The translations under genes were made by a program, and so were the position numbers. 64,000 bases of DNA. Source: DATJLY01 sp963773665. Its GTDB lineage: Bacteria > Pseudomonadota > Alphaproteobacteria > ATCC43930 > CGMCC-115725. Shown piece by piece: positions 17,465 through 26,722 of this stretch (position 1 is its first letter; every line of letters begins with the position of its first letter). The stretch covers positions 1,116,001 through 1,180,000 of the forward strand of contig CAVZBZ010000001.1 in NCBI GenBank assembly GCA_963773665.1. Reading direction: 5' to 3'. The notes below the pieces were generated by a model. It was given only the letters and a program-made list of their open reading frames with translations. It was not told the origin of the DNA and did not search any database.

Positions 17465-17878
17465 TCACTCCTTGGTCTTGCCCGAGGATTCCGGCGCCGC
17501 GCTCTCGGGCGCCTCGACCTCGCGGCCGCGCTCGGCGATGCGCGCCGCCTTGCCGGTGAGGCCGCGCAGGTAATAGAGCTTGGCGCGCCGGACGGCGCCG
17601 CGGCGCACCACCTCGATCGCGGCGATGCGCGGCGAATAGAGCGGGAAGATGCGCTCCACCCCCTCGCCGTACGAGATCTTGCGCAAGGTGAAGCTCGAAT
17701 TGATGCCGGCGTTCTTGCGGGCGATGCACACGCCCTCGAACGCCTGGATGCGCTCGCGCTCGCCTTCGACCACCTTGATGCTCACCTTGAGCGTGTCGCC
17801 CGGCCGGAACTCCGGCACCGGGCGCAGGGCGAGAAGCCTCTTCACTTCCTCGCCGGCGACCTGCTCGAGAAGATTCAT
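17465..17878 (-). CDS. rplS: 50S ribosomal protein L19
   Basis: A 137-residue L19 located at the 30S-50S interface. Typical segments are FRPGDTLKVSIKVVEGERER, IQAFEGVCIARKNAGINSSF, TLRKISYGEGVERIFPLYSP and RAKLYYLRGLTGKAARI. The C-terminal tail is Glu/Ala-rich, as in other alphaproteobacteria. It lies 12 bases after trmD in the conserved rpsP-rimM-trmD-rplS order. Confidence 0.96.
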   Translation of the reverse strand: MNLLEQVAGEEVKRLLALRPVPEFRPGDTLKVSIKVVEGERERIQAFEGVCIARKNAGINSSFTLRKISYGEGVERIFPLYSPRIAAIEVVRRGAVRRAKLYYLRGLTGKAARIAERGREVEAPESAAPESSGKTKE

Positions 17879-17890
17879 CGCCGCAACCTC

Positions 17891-18598
17891 CTAATCCGTC
17901 TTTGCGCGCGTGCGCGCGAGATATCTTTGCCACAGATCGGGGCGCCGCTCGCGCGTCGCCCGTTCCGCCTCGTTCTGCCGCCAGCGGCGCACCTCGCCGT
18001 GATGGCCCGACAGCAGCACTTCCGGGACATCCATCCCCTGCCAGCTTTGCGGCCGGGTGTAATGGGGATATTCGAGCAGGCCCGAAGCGAAACTCTCCTC
18101 CTCGGCCGATGAAGCGTCGCCGAGCACGCCGGGCAGAAGCCTGACGCACGCATCGATGAGCGCGATCGCCGCCGGCTCGCCGCCCGAGAGCACGAAATCG
18201 CCGAGGCTCAGCTCCTCGATGCCGCGCACCAGGAGAACGCGCTCGTCGATGCCCTCGAACCTGCCGCAGATGAGCCGCACGCCCGGACCCGCCGCCAACT
18301 CGCCGACGCGCGCCTGGTCGAGCGGGCGTCCGCGCGGCGAGAGATAGACCGCCGGCCCCGGCGCCTGCACTCCGGCGAGCGCCGCATCGACAACGTCGGG
18401 CCGCATCACCATGCCGGGCCCGCCGCCGAACGGCGCATCGTCGACCGAGCGGTGTTTATCGCGCGCGAAATCGCGGATGTCCACCGTCACGAGCCGCCAC
18501 AATCCTTGGCCGAGCGCCTTGCCGGCGAGCGAATAGCCCAACGGCCCCGGAAACATCTCGGGAAAGATCGTGAACAAGGTCGCCTGCCACGCCGCCAT
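17891..18598 (-). CDS. trmD: tRNA (guanine37-N1)-methyltransferase
   Basis: A 235-residue SPOUT-class methyltransferase that makes m1G37 in tRNAs and so prevents frameshifting. Diagnostic stretches are the N-terminal LFTIFPEMFPGPLGYS, DDAPFGGGPGMVMRPD, YLSPRGRPL, ICGRFEGIDERV and the knot GDFVLSGGEPAAIALIDA. It starts one base after the rimM stop. Confidence 0.96.
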   Translation of the reverse strand: MAAWQATLFTIFPEMFPGPLGYSLAGKALGQGLWRLVTVDIRDFARDKHRSVDDAPFGGGPGMVMRPDVVDAALAGVQAPGPAVYLSPRGRPLDQARVGELAAGPGVRLICGRFEGIDERVLLVRGIEELSLGDFVLSGGEPAAIALIDACVRLLPGVLGDASSAEEESFASGLLEYPHYTRPQSWQGMDVPEVLLSGHHGEVRRWRQNEAERATRERRPDLWQRYLARTRAKTD

Positions 18599-18599
18599 G

Positions 18600-19133
18600 T
18601 CAGCGCTCCGCGCCGGCGTCTTCGCGCACCGGCTCGATCAATCCCTCGGGCGGCGCCACGACGATGCGGCCCTTGTCGAGTTCGATCGCTGGCACCACCG
18701 CGCGCGTGAACGGTACGATCAGCGATGCCGCATCCTCGCGCGCGATCTCGATGTTGTCGCCCGCGCCGAAATTATGGACGGCGCGCACGCGGCCCAGCAC
18801 CGTTCCGTCGGCAAGCTCGGCGGCGAGGCCCAAAAGGTCGGCGTGATAGAACTCCTCGGGCTCGGTCGGCGGCAGCGCCGCGCGCGGCAGATAGAGCCGC
18901 ATTCCCTTGACGCGCTCGGCTGCGTCGCGATCGGCGATGCCGTCGATCCGGGCCAGCACCACGCCCTTCGCCAACCCCACGACGGAAAGCGCCACCGGCG
19001 CGCCGCGCTCGTCCTCGAGCGCGCCATAGCGCAGCAGCGATTCCGGCTCCTCGGCAAAGCTTTTCACGCGCACCAGCCCCTTGACGCCGTGCGGCGCGGT
19101 GACGATGGCAAGGAGCACGCGCGATTGCGGCAC
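18600..19133 (-). CDS. rimM: 16S rRNA processing protein RimM
   Basis: A 177-residue RimM, a 30S maturation factor that binds S19. The N-terminal RimM domain starts LLAIVTAPHGVKGLVRVKSF, and the PRC-barrel holds EEFYHADLLGLA and VPFTRAVVPAIELDKGRIVV. The GTG at 19133 is preceded by GGAG at six bases, so a separate start is likely. The reading frame is nevertheless open through from rpsP with no stop between, so as written the sequence encodes an S16-RimM fusion. Confidence 0.9.
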   Translation of the reverse strand: MPQSRVLLAIVTAPHGVKGLVRVKSFAEEPESLLRYGALEDERGAPVALSVVGLAKGVVLARIDGIADRDAAERVKGMRLYLPRAALPPTEPEEFYHADLLGLAAELADGTVLGRVRAVHNFGAGDNIEIAREDAASLIVPFTRAVVPAIELDKGRIVVAPPEGLIEPVREDAGAER

Positions 19134-19511
19134 GTCGCTCTCCAGCCTCAGTCTGCCGCCGCCCGCCGCGGCGCCGGCGGCCTCGGAAGCGGCCTTGGCG
19201 CGCTCCTGCGCCTTGGCCTTAGGCGCCGATTTCTTGGGCGTCTCGCGGATCTCGGGTTTCTTGACAAGCCCGGCATCGCCCAGAAAGCGCGCGATGCGGT
19301 CGGTCGGCAAAGCACCCCGCTCGAGCCAATGCTTGACGCGCTCGGCATTCATGACGAGGCGCTCGGCATGACCCTTGTCGACCATCGGGTTGTAGGTGCC
19401 GAGCTTCTCGATGAAGCGGCCGTCGCGGGGGCTCCGCGAATCGGCGACGACGATGCTGAAGAACGGACGCTTCTTCGCGCCGCCCCGGGCCAGTCTTATC
19501 TTGAGCGCCAT
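19134..19511 (-). CDS. rpsP: 30S ribosomal protein S16, reads through into rimM
   Basis: S16 core: MALKIRLARGGAKKRPFFSI, VVADSRSPRDGRFIEKLGTY, NPMVDKG, with an Ala/Lys-rich tail usual in alphaproteobacteria. The ATG at 19511 matches the family; 13 upstream residues of the longer reading do not. No stop occurs before rimM. In the next frame a TGA at 19150-19148 would end S16 at a normal size if one base were removed from the GC-rich tail. The gap from the ffh stop is 25 bases. Confidence 0.88.
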
Positions 19512-19536
19512 CTCGTCTCCTTCGTCAAAAGTGGGA

Positions 19537-20904
19537 TCAGCGGAAGCCACCCGGCATCAGCGCCTGGATGCCGTGCCGGGCCAGGCCCTTTTTGCCGAGC
19601 TTGTTCATCCGCTTCATCATCTGCGACATGTCCTGATACTGCTTCAGCAGCCGATTGATCTCGGGCACCGAGGTGCCGGAGCCGGCGGCGATGCGGCGGC
19701 GGCGCGAGGCGTCGAGCAGCTTCGGGTTGCGCCGCTCTCTCTTGGTCATCGAGCCGATGATCGCTTCCTGCCGCTTCAAAAGCTTTTCGTCGAGCCGCGC
19801 CTCCTCGATCTGCTTCTTCACCTTGGCGATGCCGGGCAGCATGCCGAGGATGCCGCCCATGCCGCCCATTTTGCGCAGCTGCTTGAGCTGGGCCGCGAGG
19901 TCGTCGAGATCGAAGCTGCCTTTCTCGAGCTTGCGCGCGAGCTTCTCGGCTTCTTCCTGGTCGATCGTCTCGGCCGCCTTCTCGACGAGGCCGACGACGT
20001 CGCCCATGCCGAGGATGCGGCCCGCGACGCGCGCGGCGTGGAATGCCTCGATCGCGTCGATCTTCTCGCCGGTGCCCATGAATTTGATGGGCTTGCCGGT
20101 GACGGCGCGCATCGAAAGGGCAGCGCCGCCGCGCGCGTCGCCATCGACGCGGGTCAGGACGATGCCGGTGACGCCGATGCGCTCGGCAAAGGATTTGCCG
20201 ACATTGACCGCGTCCTGGCCGGTCATGGCATCGACCACCAGCAGGCTCTCGGTCGGCGGCACGGCGTCGCGCACGGCCGCCGCCTCGAGCATCAGCGCCT
20301 CGTCGATATGGAGGCGTCCGGCCGTGTCGAGGATCAGCACGTCGTAGCCTTCGCGCTTGGCCTGATCGTGCGCGCGGCGCGCAATGCCGACCGGGCGCTC
20401 GCCCAGCACGATCGACACGGTCGGGACCTCGATCTGGCGGCCCAGCACGGCAAGCTGCTCCTGCGCCGCCGGGCGCTGCACGTCGAGCGACGCCATCAGC
20501 ACTTTTTTCCGCTCGCGCGTTTTCAGGAGCCGGGCGAGCTTCGCCGCGGTGGTGGTCTTGCCCGAGCCCTGGAGGCCGAGCATGAGGATCACCACCGGCG
20601 GCACCGCGTTGAGATTGAGGCCCTCCTCGTGCCCGCCGCCCAAGGTCTCGACCAAATGGTCGTGAACGATCTTCACCACCATCTGCGCCGGCGTCACCGA
20701 GCGCAGCACCTCCTGCCCCAGCGCCTTGTCGCGCACGCCGTTGACGAAAGACTTCACCACCGGCAGCGCCACGTCGGCCTCGAGCAGCGCCACGCGGATC
20801 TCCCTGAGCGCCGACGCCACGTCCTCCTCGCCGAGCGCGCCATGGCGCGACAGCCGGTCGAACACGGCGGAGAGACGGTTGCCCAGACTCTCGAACATCG
20901 ACAT
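19537..20904 (-). CDS. ffh: Signal recognition particle protein Ffh
   Basis: A 455-residue SRP54 GTPase that binds signal sequences on ribosomes and docks with FtsY. An N-terminal four-helix bundle leads to the GTPase motifs GLQGSGKTTT, DVQRPAAQEQL, LILDTAGRLH and TRVDGDARGG, then the methionine-rich M domain (MGGMGGILGMLPG; SQMMKRMNKLGKKG). It heads the ffh-rpsP-rimM-trmD-rplS-leuC run. Its receptor ftsY is about 6 kb away. Confidence 0.97.
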   Translation of the reverse strand: MSMFESLGNRLSAVFDRLSRHGALGEEDVASALREIRVALLEADVALPVVKSFVNGVRDKALGQEVLRSVTPAQMVVKIVHDHLVETLGGGHEEGLNLNAVPPVVILMLGLQGSGKTTTAAKLARLLKTRERKKVLMASLDVQRPAAQEQLAVLGRQIEVPTVSIVLGERPVGIARRAHDQAKREGYDVLILDTAGRLHIDEALMLEAAAVRDAVPPTESLLVVDAMTGQDAVNVGKSFAERIGVTGIVLTRVDGDARGGAALSMRAVTGKPIKFMGTGEKIDAIEAFHAARVAGRILGMGDVVGLVEKAAETIDQEEAEKLARKLEKGSFDLDDLAAQLKQLRKMGGMGGILGMLPGIAKVKKQIEEARLDEKLLKRQEAIIGSMTKRERRNPKLLDASRRRRIAAGSGTSVPEINRLLKQYQDMSQMMKRMNKLGKKGLARHGIQALMPGGFR

Positions 20905-21037
20905 CTCCCAAGCCCAAACGGGCCAGTGCGCGACACTCGCGGACTGGCCGGCCTCAGGGGCACACTAACGCATCCCGGAAAGCGCCCGGAAGCTAGGGCG
21001 GAGGGGGTCTTGAGTCAATCCGCGGCGGGTAGGTCCG

Positions 21038-22255
21038 CTATCTCCCCTCGCCCTGCGCCACCACTTTGGCGGCGATGAGGGCGTCGATTTCGGCGGCGGC
21101 GAGGCCGAGGTCCGACAGCACCTCGCGCGTGTGCTCGCCGAGATTCGGCGGCGGCAGGCGCAGGGTGAAATCGTAGGCGGTGCTGGCGAAAGGCAGCTTC
21201 GGCAGGGAGCCGATCCGGCCGTCCGCCATCGGCACCGGCAGAAGCTGGCCGGTCTCGCGCAAATGCGGATCGTCCATGAGCTGGTCCGGCCGGCGCAGCG
21301 GCGCATAGGGCACGCTCGCGGCCTCGAGCTTCTGCTGCAGCTCGGCGCTGCTGTAGCGGGCGACCGCCTCGCGCACGCGCGGCAGCATCCACTCCTGCGA
21401 AGCGACGCGCTTCTCGTTGGTGGCGAGGCGTTCGTCCGCGAACAAATCTTCGAGACCGAGCGATGCGCAAAAACGCTGCCAGTGCGCGTTCGAGGTGACG
21501 CCGATGAACACCTGGTCGCCGTCCGCAGTCGCGAACAGATGAAAGATGCCCCAGCCCATGCGCAGCGACTGGCCGATTTCCGCCATCGGGCGCGACGGCT
21601 CGCCGGTCGCCGCCGCGCGCGCCATCCACTGGCCGACCCAGAACACGGTGGTCTCGAACAGGCCCGAGGTGATCAGCTCGCCGCGCCCGGTCTCGGCGCG
21701 GCGGTAAAGCGCCGCCAGGATGCCGATGACGCCGTATGTGGCGGCGCCGATATCGATGATCGAGGCGCCGGCGCGCATCGGCCGGCCCGGCGGACCGGTC
21801 ATGAAGGCGAGCCCGCCCATCATCTGCGCCAATTCGTCGAGCGAGGGGCGGTGCTCGTAGGGGCCGGGCAGGAAGCCCTTGATCGCCATGTGGATGAGGC
21901 GCGGGTTCTCGGCCGCGAGCGCGTCGAAGCCAAGGCCGAGCCGGTCGAGCGCGCCGGGCGCGTAATTGTCGAGGCACACGTCGGACGCGCGCACCAGCGA
22001 CAGGAACAGCGCCTTGCCGAGCGGCGCCTTCAAGTCGATCGCGACGCTGCGCTTGTTGCGGTTGAAGAAATAATAGCCGGAGCCCGCGCCCGGCATGCGC
22101 CGCGCCTGGTCGCCGCCGTCCGGGTTCTCGATTTTGATCACGTCGGCGCCGAGATCGGCGAGGATGAGGGACGCGGTCGGCCCGGCGACGATGTGCCCCA
22201 ATTCGAGCACGCGCAGGCCCTTCAACGGCAGCTTATCGGTTGCGGCATCAGGCAT
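21038..22255 (-). CDS. Family III CoA transferase (CaiB/BaiF type)
   Basis: A 405-residue CoA transferase moving CoA between carboxylic acids. Family signs: LKGLRVLELGHIVAGPTASL, LADLGADVIKIENPDGGDQ, SVAIDLKAPLGK, CLDNYAPGALDRLGLG, and the likely catalytic Asp140 in HRPSLDELAQMMGG. The C-terminal NLGEHTREVLSDLGL is also typical. The substrate is not predictable. It is divergent from the frameshifted TfdA-like gene, and these accessory genes sit between ffh and dapF-ftsY. Confidence 0.9.
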   Translation of the reverse strand: MPDAATDKLPLKGLRVLELGHIVAGPTASLILADLGADVIKIENPDGGDQARRMPGAGSGYYFFNRNKRSVAIDLKAPLGKALFLSLVRASDVCLDNYAPGALDRLGLGFDALAAENPRLIHMAIKGFLPGPYEHRPSLDELAQMMGGLAFMTGPPGRPMRAGASIIDIGAATYGVIGILAALYRRAETGRGELITSGLFETTVFWVGQWMARAAATGEPSRPMAEIGQSLRMGWGIFHLFATADGDQVFIGVTSNAHWQRFCASLGLEDLFADERLATNEKRVASQEWMLPRVREAVARYSSAELQQKLEAASVPYAPLRRPDQLMDDPHLRETGQLLPVPMADGRIGSLPKLPFASTAYDFTLRLPPPNLGEHTREVLSDLGLAAAEIDALIAAKVVAQGEGR

Positions 22256-22350
22256 GGTGGCGAAGCGTGCTGGCCGGGTGGCGGCGCGTCAAGCTTCCTT
22301 GCCGCGCGCGGGAACGGGCGGTAGGGTCCACGCACCAGCCGGAGGCCGCC

Positions 22351-23242
22351 ATGCCGCTCTCGGTCAAGCCGCTCCATCCGCTTTTCGCCGCCGAACTGAC
22401 GGGGCTCGATCTCCGCCGCCCCGTGAGCGAGGCGGATGCCCGCGCGTTCGTGGCGGCGATGGACCGCTATGCCGTCGCGGTGCTGCCCGGGCAGTTCATC
22501 GACGACGAGCAGCAGGTCGCCTTCGCGCGGCTCTTCGGCGACTTGGAAATCCGCCCGGTGCAGCGCGGCCGCAACCAGTTCCCCGGCGCCGATGAGCGCA
22601 TCCGCCATCACGAGATTTTCGACGTTCTCGAACCTCGACGGGTTCGGCAATCTGCTCGCCCCGGACGACGAGCGGCGGAACTATTCGCTGGCGAATCGCC
22701 TCTGGCACACCGACAGCTCCTTCCGCCAGGTTTCGGCGACATATTCGATGCTGTCGGCGCGCGTCATTCCGCCCAAGGACGCCGATACCGAGTTCGCCGA
22801 CCTGCGTGCCGCCTATGACGCGCTCCCCGCCGCGACAAAGGCGCGGCTCGAGGGTCTTGTCGCCTATCACTCGATCTGGCATTCGCGGGAAAAACTCGGC
22901 GGCTATGTGCCGAACGAGGAAGAGCGCGAGGCGCGGCCGGGCGCGCTTCATCCGGTCGTGCGCCGCCATTCCGGATCGGGGCGGATGACGCTCTATCTCG
23001 CCTCGCACGCCACCGAGATCGTCGGCATGGATCCGGACGAAGGGCAAGCGCTTCTGGCGGAGCTCATCGCGTTCGCGACCGAGCCGCGCTTCGTCTATGC
23101 CCACACATGGCGGCCGGGCGACCTCGTGGTGTGGGACAACCGCTGCACCATGCACCGCGCCACGCCGTTCGAGGACACCAACCATGTCCGCGACATGCGC
23201 CGCACCACCGTGCGCGACACGGCGGCGGCGCTTACGGCATAG
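22351..23242 (+). pseudogene. TauD/TfdA-family dioxygenase, broken by a one-base insertion
   Basis: A Fe(II)/2-oxoglutarate-dependent dioxygenase similar to 2,4-D dioxygenase. The first part (MPLSVKPLHPLFAAELTGLD...) reads in one frame to about 22625. The rest (NLDGFGNLL..., NRLWHTDSSF with the His/Asp iron ligands, WDNRCTMHRA with the distal His, and the closing RRTTVRDT) reads in the next frame. Removing one T at 22625/22626 restores DVSNLDGFGN and a full ~296-residue enzyme. All catalytic residues are preserved, so a sequence error is as likely as true decay. GGAGG precedes the ATG. It faces a paralogue tail to tail. Confidence 0.85.
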
Positions 23243-23245
23243 CTG

Positions 23246-24124
23246 CTACGCCACCGCTTCTTCGCGGCAGGTCGTGCGCCGGACGTCGCGGCGCTGGTTC
23301 AGATCGTCGAACGGCATCGCGCGGTGCATGGTGCAGCGGTTGTCCCAGATCACGACATCGCCCAAGCGCCACGTGTGGGCATAAACGAAGCGGCGCTCGG
23401 TCGCGAAATCGCTGAGCTCGCGCAGAAGGGCGCGCGCTTCCTCATCTTGCATGCCGTCGATCCGAAAAGCGTGCGAGGCAAGATAAAGCGTCTTGCGTCC
23501 CGAGCCCGGATGCGTTTGCACCAGGCGGTGGGCCGCGGGCGGGCGCGAGGCAAGCTCTTCCGGCGTCGGCTCGGGCCCGCCGCCCAGAACGCGCGAATGC
23601 CAATAGGAATGCCACGCGACCATCGGCTCGAGCCGCGCCTTCGTAGCATCCGGCAGCGCGTCATAGGCGGCGCGCAGATCGGCGAATTCGGTGTCGGGCC
23701 CGCCGCCCGGCGGAAGATCGTGGGCCGCGAGGAGCGAATAAGTGGCGCGCACCGGATGGAACGACAGGTCGGTGTGCCACAGGCGGTTGGCGCGCTTGAA
23801 CAGGAGCTGGCGGTCGCCCTCGCGGAAGACATAGCCGTCGGCGTCGAGATTGCTCTGGTCGATAATCTCGGGATGCGCGATGCGCGAGCGGTCGCGTCCC
23901 TTGATCTTGAGCGCCTCGGTCCGCTGCATGGGCCCGAGCGCGCGGCTGAAGGCGATGTGCTCGGCATCGCTCAAGGGGCGCTCGTTGCGGACGACGCACA
24001 CGGCATAGCGGTCCATCGCCGCGACGACGGCATCGAGTACCGCACCCTCGGGCGGAATCCTCATGTCGATGCCGGAAAGCTCGGCGGCGAAGAGCGGATG
24101 GAGGGGCGTTGCCGTGAGCGTCAT
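23246..24124 (-). CDS. TauD/TfdA-family 2-oxoglutarate-dependent dioxygenase
   Basis: A 292-residue non-haem iron oxygenase. The iron ligands lie in LWHTDLSFHP (His, Asp) and WDNRCTMHRAMPFDD (distal His), and the 2-oxoglutarate-binding Arg lies in the RRDVRRTT tail. It is intact and closely similar along its whole length to the frameshifted gene facing it three bases away. Substrates for this group include aryloxyacetates, taurine-like sulfonates and other small acids; the actual one is unknown. Confidence 0.9.
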   Translation of the reverse strand: MTLTATPLHPLFAAELSGIDMRIPPEGAVLDAVVAAMDRYAVCVVRNERPLSDAEHIAFSRALGPMQRTEALKIKGRDRSRIAHPEIIDQSNLDADGYVFREGDRQLLFKRANRLWHTDLSFHPVRATYSLLAAHDLPPGGGPDTEFADLRAAYDALPDATKARLEPMVAWHSYWHSRVLGGGPEPTPEELASRPPAAHRLVQTHPGSGRKTLYLASHAFRIDGMQDEEARALLRELSDFATERRFVYAHTWRLGDVVIWDNRCTMHRAMPFDDLNQRRDVRRTTCREEAVA

Positions 24125-24266
24125 GGCGATCCTCGGGGCGTTGGTTAATCCCGCCCCAATTCCGCCATCACAATATCACGGATCGGCCGCGGACGAAGAT
24201 TGCGCCGGGTCGCGTTGTCCGCGCGTCCCCGAACCGCGGGACTTAGAACTTGAGGAACCTCCCTCC

Positions 24267-24554
24267 ATGACCAAGCTTTCCCTTCTTTCGGCCGCGCTCG
24301 CGATCTCGACGCTGGCCGCACTTCCCGCGCTCGCGCAGGGGACGCCGCCCGCCTCGGTCGGCGGCACCGTGCAGATGCAGGACGGCACCGCCGGCTCCGA
24401 CGCCAAGACCGGCGCCAAGGCCGAGGTGAAGCCGCAGGCGAAGGATCAGGCGACCAAGGACAAGACGGCCGCGAAGAAGCCGCACGAGCAGGTGGCGCAG
24501 CATCCCGAGAGTTCGGCCAAGTCCGACGCGACGGTGAAGACCGAGAGCAAGTAA
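24267..24554 (+). CDS. Small secreted, lysine/alanine-rich protein
   Basis: A 95-residue protein with a good signal peptide (MTKLSLLSAALAISTLAALP, cleavage after ALAQ) and a low-complexity mature part rich in Ala, Lys, Thr and Gln (AKTGAKAEVKPQAKDQATKD). GAGGAACC lies upstream of the ATG. No family or function is recognised; similar disordered periplasmic proteins are common in Rhizobiales. Confidence 0.6.
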   Translation: MTKLSLLSAALAISTLAALPALAQGTPPASVGGTVQMQDGTAGSDAKTGAKAEVKPQAKDQATKDKTAAKKPHEQVAQHPESSAKSDATVKTESK

Positions 24555-24647
24555 CTTCCGTGACCGTACCCTCACCCTGCCGCACGCAGCGCGGCGGGTG
24601 AGGGGCGCGGTTGGACAGGGTAAAGAGCCGCGCTTATATACGGCGCC

Positions 24648-25487
24648 ATGCGCGGCGCCGCTTTCATCAAGATGCACGGGCTTGGCAACGACTTCGTCGT
24701 GCTCGACGCGCGCGAGGCGCCCTTTGCGCTCGACGACAGCCGGGCACGCGCGATCGCCGACCGCCATCGCGGCGTCGGCTGCGATCAGGTCATCGTCATC
24801 GAGCCGCCGCGCGGCGCGGGCTCCGCCGCCTTCATGCGCATCCGCAACGCCGACGGCGGCGAGGTCGAGGCGTGCGGCAATGCCGCACGCTGCGTCGCAT
24901 CGCTCCTGATGCGCGAGCGCGGCGCACAGCGCATCGCGCTCGAGACCGCGGCAGGAGTGCTCGAGGCTGAAGCGCGCGACGACGGCCTCGTCACGGTCGA
25001 TATGGGGCCGGCGCGCACGGACTGGCGCGACATCCCCCTGGCGCGCGCCATGGACACGCTGCACGTGGCTCTCCACGCCGGGCCGCTCGGCGATCCGGTC
25101 TGCACCGGCATGGGCAATCCGCACGCGACCTTCTTCGTGCCGGATGTGGCGGCGATCGATCTTGCCGCGCTCGGCCCCCGGCTCGAGCACGATCCGCTTT
25201 TTCCGGCGCGCGCCAATATCGGCGTGGCGCAGGTGTTGTCGCCCGGCCGGCTGCGGCTCAGGGTGTGGGAGCGCGGCGCCGGGCTCACGCCCGCCTGCGG
25301 CACCGGCGCCTGCGCCGCACTCGTCGCGGCATCGCGCCGCGGCCTCATGGGACGGAAGGCCGAGATCGTCGCCGACGGCGGATCAATGTTCGCCCACTGG
25401 CGCGAGGATGGCCACGTCCTCCTTACCGGGCCGGCCGCCGTGAGTTTTTCCGGCACGCTCGATCCATCGCTTCTGCCCGAGCGATGA
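24648..25487 (+). CDS. dapF: Diaminopimelate epimerase
   Basis: A 279-residue cofactor-independent epimerase converting LL- to meso-diaminopimelate for lysine and peptidoglycan. It begins FIKMHGLGNDFVVLD. The two catalytic cysteines are in VEACGNAARCVA and TPACGTGACAALVA, and GMGNPHATFFV is typical. The last four bases overlap the start of mtaB (ATGA). Confidence 0.96.
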   Translation: MRGAAFIKMHGLGNDFVVLDAREAPFALDDSRARAIADRHRGVGCDQVIVIEPPRGAGSAAFMRIRNADGGEVEACGNAARCVASLLMRERGAQRIALETAAGVLEAEARDDGLVTVDMGPARTDWRDIPLARAMDTLHVALHAGPLGDPVCTGMGNPHATFFVPDVAAIDLAALGPRLEHDPLFPARANIGVAQVLSPGRLRLRVWERGAGLTPACGTGACAALVAASRRGLMGRKAEIVADGGSMFAHWREDGHVLLTGPAAVSFSGTLDPSLLPER

Positions 25488-26722
25488 CGGTCGAGATCGT
25501 CACCTTCGGCTGCCGCCTCAATGCGTTCGAATCGGAAGCGATCCGCAAGCGCGCGCACGAGGCCGGGCTCGAGGATGCGGTGATCTTCAATACCTGCGCC
25601 GTGACGAGCGAGGCCGAGCGCCAGGCGCGCCAGGCGATACGCCGCGCCCGGCGCGAGCGCCCCTCCGCGCGCCTCATCGTCACCGGCTGCGCCGTCCAGA
25701 TCGCGCCCGACCGTTACGAAGCGATGGCGGAAGTGGACCAGGTGGTCGGCAATCGCGAGAAATTTTCGGCCGCAATCTATGAAGCCGGCGCGCCGCGCCG
25801 CGCGGTCGGCCCGCGCGAGGCGATGCGCGATGCGACCGCGCCCGCCGTCGAAGGGTTCGAGGGAAAGGCGCGGGGCTATCTGGCGGTGCAGCATGGCTGC
25901 GACCATTCCTGCACGTTCTGCATCATCCCCCAGGGGCGGGGACCGAGCCGCTCGGTGCCGATGGGCGAGATCGTGCGCCAGGCGCGGGCGCTCGTCGCGG
26001 CGGGATATCCCGAGCTGGTGCTGACCGGCGTCGATATCGCGTCGTTCGGGCGCGACCTGCCGGGGGCTCCTGGCCTCGGCCAGCTGTGCCGCAGGCTTTT
26101 GGCGCTCGTGCCGGAGCTCGCGCGGCTCAGGCTCTCTTCGCTCGATCCGGCGGCGATCGACGACGACCTGTGGCGTTTGCTGGCGGAGGAGGAACGCCTC
26201 ATGCCGCATCTTCATCTCTCGCTCCAGGCCGGATCGGACATAGTGTTGAAGCGCATGAAGCGCCGCCACCTGCGCGCGGGGGCGATGGCGCTGTGCCGCC
26301 GGGCGCGCGAGCTTCGCCCCGGGATCGCGCTGGGCGCCGACCTGATCGCCGGCTTCCCGACCGAAGACGAGGCGATGTTCGCCGAGACATTGGCCTTCGT
26401 CAGCGAGGCGCCGCTCGACTATCTCCATGTCTTTCCCTACAGCGCGCGGCCCGGCACGCCCGCCGCGCGCATGCCGCCCGTGCCGCGGGATGCGGTGCGC
26501 GCCCGCGCCGCCCGGCTGCGCGCGGCGGGCGCGGCTTCTCTCGCCCGCTCGCTCGCCGCGCGCGTAGGATCGATGGCGCGCGTCCTCGTCGAGCGGCCGG
26601 GGTTCGGGCGCAGCGAGCATTACGCGCCGGTGCGGCTCCCCGAGCATTTATCGCCCGGCGCGATCGCGGCGGCGCGGATCGTCGCCAGCGCCGGCGACGC
26701 GCTGATCGGCGCGCCGGCATGA
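25484..26722 (+). CDS. mtaB: tRNA ms2t6A37 methylthiotransferase
   Basis: A 412-residue radical-SAM enzyme that adds a methylthio group to t6A37 of ANN-decoding tRNAs. An N-terminal UPF0004 domain with cluster cysteines (TFGCRLNAFESE, FNTCAVT, VTGCAVQ) precedes the radical-SAM CxxxCxxC in GCDHSCTFCIIPQGRG, then LRLSSLDP and SLQAGSDIVLKRMKRRH, and a short TRAM-like tail. It overlaps both neighbours by four bases, so dapF-mtaB-ftsY are translationally coupled. Confidence 0.93.
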   Translation: MTVEIVTFGCRLNAFESEAIRKRAHEAGLEDAVIFNTCAVTSEAERQARQAIRRARRERPSARLIVTGCAVQIAPDRYEAMAEVDQVVGNREKFSAAIYEAGAPRRAVGPREAMRDATAPAVEGFEGKARGYLAVQHGCDHSCTFCIIPQGRGPSRSVPMGEIVRQARALVAAGYPELVLTGVDIASFGRDLPGAPGLGQLCRRLLALVPELARLRLSSLDPAAIDDDLWRLLAEEERLMPHLHLSLQAGSDIVLKRMKRRHLRAGAMALCRRARELRPGIALGADLIAGFPTEDEAMFAETLAFVSEAPLDYLHVFPYSARPGTPAARMPPVPRDAVRARAARLRAAGAASLARSLAARVGSMARVLVERPGFGRSEHYAPVRLPEHLSPGAIAAARIVASAGDALIGAPA

